Assembly (NCBI GenBank): GCA_964387145.1
Contig: CAYLVM010000001.1
Span: 55,321-119,320, forward strand
Direction: 5' to 3'
Source: JAMBLL01 sp964387145
Lineage (GTDB): Bacteria > Actinomycetota > Acidimicrobiia > Spongiisociales > UBA5794
Length of the DNA stretch: 64,000 nucleotides
The notes beneath the pieces are model-generated. The model did not search any database and was not told where the DNA came from. It worked only from the letters and a program-made list of their open reading frames with translations. Position 1 is the first letter of the stretch. Each line of letters starts with the position of its first letter. Made by a program: the position numbers and the translations under genes. Positions 61,733 to 64,000 of this stretch are shown one piece after another.

Positions 61733-63079
61733 TCAGCGCCGTGCGACCTTGAGCTCTTCGGCGATCACGAACGCGAGTTCGAGGGCCTGATCCGCGTTGA
61801 GTCGCGGGTCACAGTGCGTGTGGTAGCGGTCGGAAAGGTTCTCCTCGGCAACGTTCACCGACCCTCCGGTGCACTCGGTGACGTTCTGGCCCGTCATCTC
61901 GAAGTGGACGCCGCCCGGGTGTGTTCCGTATGAACGGTGGATCTCGAAGAACTGTTGCACCTCGGAGGCAACCCGTGCGACGGGACGGGTCTTGTACCCC
62001 GTCGACGACACGATGGTGTTGCCGTGCATCGGGTCGCACGACCACACAACGTCGAACCCCTCGCGTTCGACCACTTCGATGAGTGGCGGGAGGTGCTCTG
62101 CAATGCCGTCGGCGCCGTGGCGGGTGATCAGGGTCAACCTCCCAGGGTCGTTGTCGGGGTCGAGTACGGAGATGAGTTCGACGAGTTCGTCCGGGGTCAT
62201 GGTGGGGCCGCACTTGAGGCCGATCGGGTTGTGAACACCGCGGAGCAGTTCGACGTGTGCACCATCGATCTGGCGGGTACGGTCGCCGATCCACAGCAGG
62301 TGGGCCGAGCACGCGTACCAGTCCCCCGTGAGGCTGTCGTTGCGAATCAGCGCCTGTTCGTAGCCGGGAAGGAGGGCCTCGTGACTGGTGTAGAAGTCTG
62401 TTTCTCGGAGTTGGCGGGTCGTGTCCGGTGTCAGACCGATCGCACGCATGAATCCAAGTGTCTGGTCAAGTTCGGATGCGAGGGCTTCATAGCGGGCGTG
62501 GTGCTCGGTGTCGTCGACGAACTCGAGGTTCCATCTGTGGACCTGTTCGAGGTTGGCCATGCCTCCCTGTGCGAAGGCACGCAGGAGGTTGAGTGTGAGT
62601 GCCGATTGGTGGTAGGCCTTGATGAGTCGCTGAGGGTCGGGTATCCGTGCGCCTTCCTCGAACTCGATGCCGTTGACGATGTCACCCCGGTAGCTCGGGA
62701 GTTTCACATCCCCGTTGATCTCGAAGTCGGACGATCTCGGCTTGGCGAACTGCCCGGCCATCCGCCCGACCTTGACGACGGGGAGGGCCGCACCGTAGGT
62801 CAGGACCACAGACATCTGGAGCATCACCTTGAACGTGTCCCTGATCGTGTCAACGTGGAACTCCGCGAACGACTCGGCGCAGTCCCCTCCCTGGAGGAGG
62901 AACGCTTCACCCTTGGCGACCTGTCGAAGCTGTTTGCGAAGACGTCGGGCCTCACCTGCGAACACGAGCGGAGGGGAGCCTGCGATCTCCTTCTCCGCGG
63001 CTTCGAGTTCCCCCGGGTCGGGGTAGATGGGTTGTTGTTCGACGGGCTTGGTGCGCCAACTGTCGGGGGTCCAGGTCAT
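61733..63079 (-). CDS. aroG: Class II (plant/Mycobacterium-type) DAHP synthase
   Basis: First shikimate step: PEP + erythrose-4-phosphate to DAHP. 448 residues: WTPDSWRTKPVEQQPIYPD N-terminus, LLQGGDCAESF (metal Cys), VGRMAGQFAKPRS, LRAFAQGGMANLEQVHRWN, LIWIGDRTRQ-like LLWIGDRTRQIDGAHVEL, and WSCDPMHGNT. GATACT, a partial -10, ends 8 nt before the ATG. Complements aroB, aroE, aroK and aroC found elsewhere in the window. Confidence 0.96.
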   Translation of the reverse strand: MTWTPDSWRTKPVEQQPIYPDPGELEAAEKEIAGSPPLVFAGEARRLRKQLRQVAKGEAFLLQGGDCAESFAEFHVDTIRDTFKVMLQMSVVLTYGAALPVVKVGRMAGQFAKPRSSDFEINGDVKLPSYRGDIVNGIEFEEGARIPDPQRLIKAYHQSALTLNLLRAFAQGGMANLEQVHRWNLEFVDDTEHHARYEALASELDQTLGFMRAIGLTPDTTRQLRETDFYTSHEALLPGYEQALIRNDSLTGDWYACSAHLLWIGDRTRQIDGAHVELLRGVHNPIGLKCGPTMTPDELVELISVLDPDNDPGRLTLITRHGADGIAEHLPPLIEVVEREGFDVVWSCDPMHGNTIVSSTGYKTRPVARVASEVQQFFEIHRSYGTHPGGVHFEMTGQNVTECTGGSVNVAEENLSDRYHTHCDPRLNADQALELAFVIAEELKVARR

Positions 63080-63204
63080 CGTTCACCAGTATCGGGTAAG
63101 ACGGGATGGTAACGGTGCCACACGGCTGGGCGATCCCCATCCCCCGAAACCCACGTCATGTCGGAAAGAGCCGCATCGAGGTCGAACAGTGCCGTGGCCT
63201 CCGT

Positions 63205-63984
63205 TCAGAACCTGAAGTGCTTGATCGGTTCGCCCTGGTCGGCGATCTCGGTCATCGCTTCGATGCCGATCTCGAGATGGGCGTCGACCCAGTCCCGTGT
63301 CACCCCGGCGTCGCTCTCTTCCGTCTTGATGCCTTCGGGCGTGAGCGGGACGTCCGAGACGAGAAGGAGCGCACCGCGCGCGATCTGGTTGTAGTGGCCG
63401 ACCATGAAGATCGTCGCCGTCTCCATGTCGATCGCGATGACACTCATCGACTTGAGGCGTGCAAGGAAGGCGTCGTCGTGTTCCCACACCCGGCGGTTGG
63501 TGGTGTAGACGACGCCCGTGCGGTAGTCGAGGTGCCGCTCGAGGACCTTGTCGGACACGAACTTGTGGAGCTTGAACGACGGGAGGGCCGGGACCTCGGG
63601 AGGGAAGTACTCGTTGCTCGTCCCCTCGCCGCGAATCGCTGCGACCGGGAGGATGAAATGCCCGATCTCGGTCGAGCGCTTGAGTCCCCCACACTTTCCG
63701 AGGAACAGCACGCCCTTGGGACTCCTGGCGACGAGAAGATCCATGATCGTAGCGGCACTTGCGGTACCGATCCCGAAGTTGACGATCGTCAAGCCATCCC
63801 TGTTGGTGGCGGCCTGCATCGGCCGGTCCTCCCCGACGATGTCACATCCACAGCGCTCTGCGAATTTCTCGACGTAGTTGCGGAAGTTGGTGAGCAGGAT
63901 GTAGTCACCGAAGTCGTCGATCGGCATCCCGGTGTACCGCGGTAACCAGTTCCGTGCGATCTCGAGTTTGCTGATCTCGGCCAT
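63205..63984 (-). CDS. amn: AMP nucleosidase (short form)
   Basis: Cleaves AMP to adenine and ribose-5-phosphate. 259 residues of the PNP/UDP phosphorylase fold: TIVNFGIGTASAATIMDLL, LFLGKCGGLK, the purine-site AIDMETATIFMVGHYN and C-terminal VTRDWVDAHLEIGIEAMTEIADQG typical of Amn. It lacks the 200-residue N-terminal domain of E. coli Amn, so it may not be regulated by ATP/phosphate in the same way. 125 bp of featureless DNA separates it from the DAHP synthase gene. Confidence 0.9.
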   Translation of the reverse strand: MAEISKLEIARNWLPRYTGMPIDDFGDYILLTNFRNYVEKFAERCGCDIVGEDRPMQAATNRDGLTIVNFGIGTASAATIMDLLVARSPKGVLFLGKCGGLKRSTEIGHFILPVAAIRGEGTSNEYFPPEVPALPSFKLHKFVSDKVLERHLDYRTGVVYTTNRRVWEHDDAFLARLKSMSVIAIDMETATIFMVGHYNQIARGALLLVSDVPLTPEGIKTEESDAGVTRDWVDAHLEIGIEAMTEIADQGEPIKHFRF

Positions 63985-63997
63985 GGACGACAGGCTA
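63985..63997 (-). promoter_or_regulatory. Putative -10 element for leaderless amn
   Basis: TAGCCT on the minus strand ends 7 nt before the ATG; the same hexamer precedes def and aroC. Confidence 0.45.
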
Positions 63998-64000
63998 CCG

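Noticed and set aside
61722..61745. Terminator between the membrane-protein gene and DAHP synthase
   Set aside because: A 5-bp CGGCG/CGCCG stem exists but without a T-tract and partly inside the coding end; too weak to annotate.

Overview
This 64 kb window is GC-rich chromosomal DNA from a member of the Actinomycetota. Three things point there. It encodes the actinobacterial nucleoid protein mIHF. It carries enzymes of mycothiol and phosphatidylinositol-mannoside metabolism (MshD; PgsA, PatA-like and PimA-like proteins). Its gene order closely follows the mycobacterial/streptomycete core order. A deep-branching class such as Acidimicrobiia is my guess; the sequence alone does not settle it. 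I see no rRNA, tRNA, CRISPR array, prophage or insertion sequence.

Layout, read mostly along the minus strand from high to low coordinates. 63-61.7 kb: AMP nucleosidase and class II DAHP synthase. 61.7-57.9 kb: a small accessory patch on both strands (three-helix membrane protein, patatin-like lipase, MshD, membrane-anchored zinc ribbon, APH-fold kinase). 57.9-52.7 kb: thrS, an RND/MMPL-type exporter with a small partner, and plus-strand citrate synthase. 51.2-46.4 kb: pgsA-patA-pimA, pdxS-pdxT, yebC. 46.3-36 kb: ruvCAB-queA-tgt-yajC-secD-secF-rel-MBL. 36-25.9 kb: hisS-aspS-rarA-alaS-ruvX-mltG-aroE-prepilin peptidase. 25-21.3 kb: aroC-aroK-aroB-efp-nusB. 21.1-12.3 kb: the pyrimidine operon pyrR-B-C-carA-carB-pyrD-pyrF. 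12.3-4 kb: mihF-gmk-rpoZ-coaBC-priA-def-fmt-rsmB-(ppk2 on plus)-rpe-response regulator. 2.7-0 kb: ribD-ribE-ribBA, cut by the window edge.

Together the genes cover pyrimidine, shikimate, riboflavin, CoA and PLP synthesis, tRNA charging and modification, translation start and elongation, Holliday-junction repair, Sec export, stringent response, and early envelope lipid synthesis. Most minus-strand junctions overlap by 1-20 bp (ATGA, GTGA, TGATG), so translational coupling is pervasive.

The most informative non-coding signals are: an FMN riboswitch directly abutting the ribD ribosome-binding site; a three-part pyr leader (PyrR-binding loop whose 3' arm is the Shine-Dalgarno of a 29-codon leader ORF that is translated through an intrinsic terminator); heptameric tandem repeats in the gaps just upstream of both RNA-regulated operons; a perfect 20-bp hairpin between yebC and ruvC; a recurring TANNNT element 6-9 nt upstream of at least a dozen start codons, which implies widespread leaderless transcription; and a priA gene whose conserved N-terminus can only begin at a CTG codon overlapping the coaBC stop.
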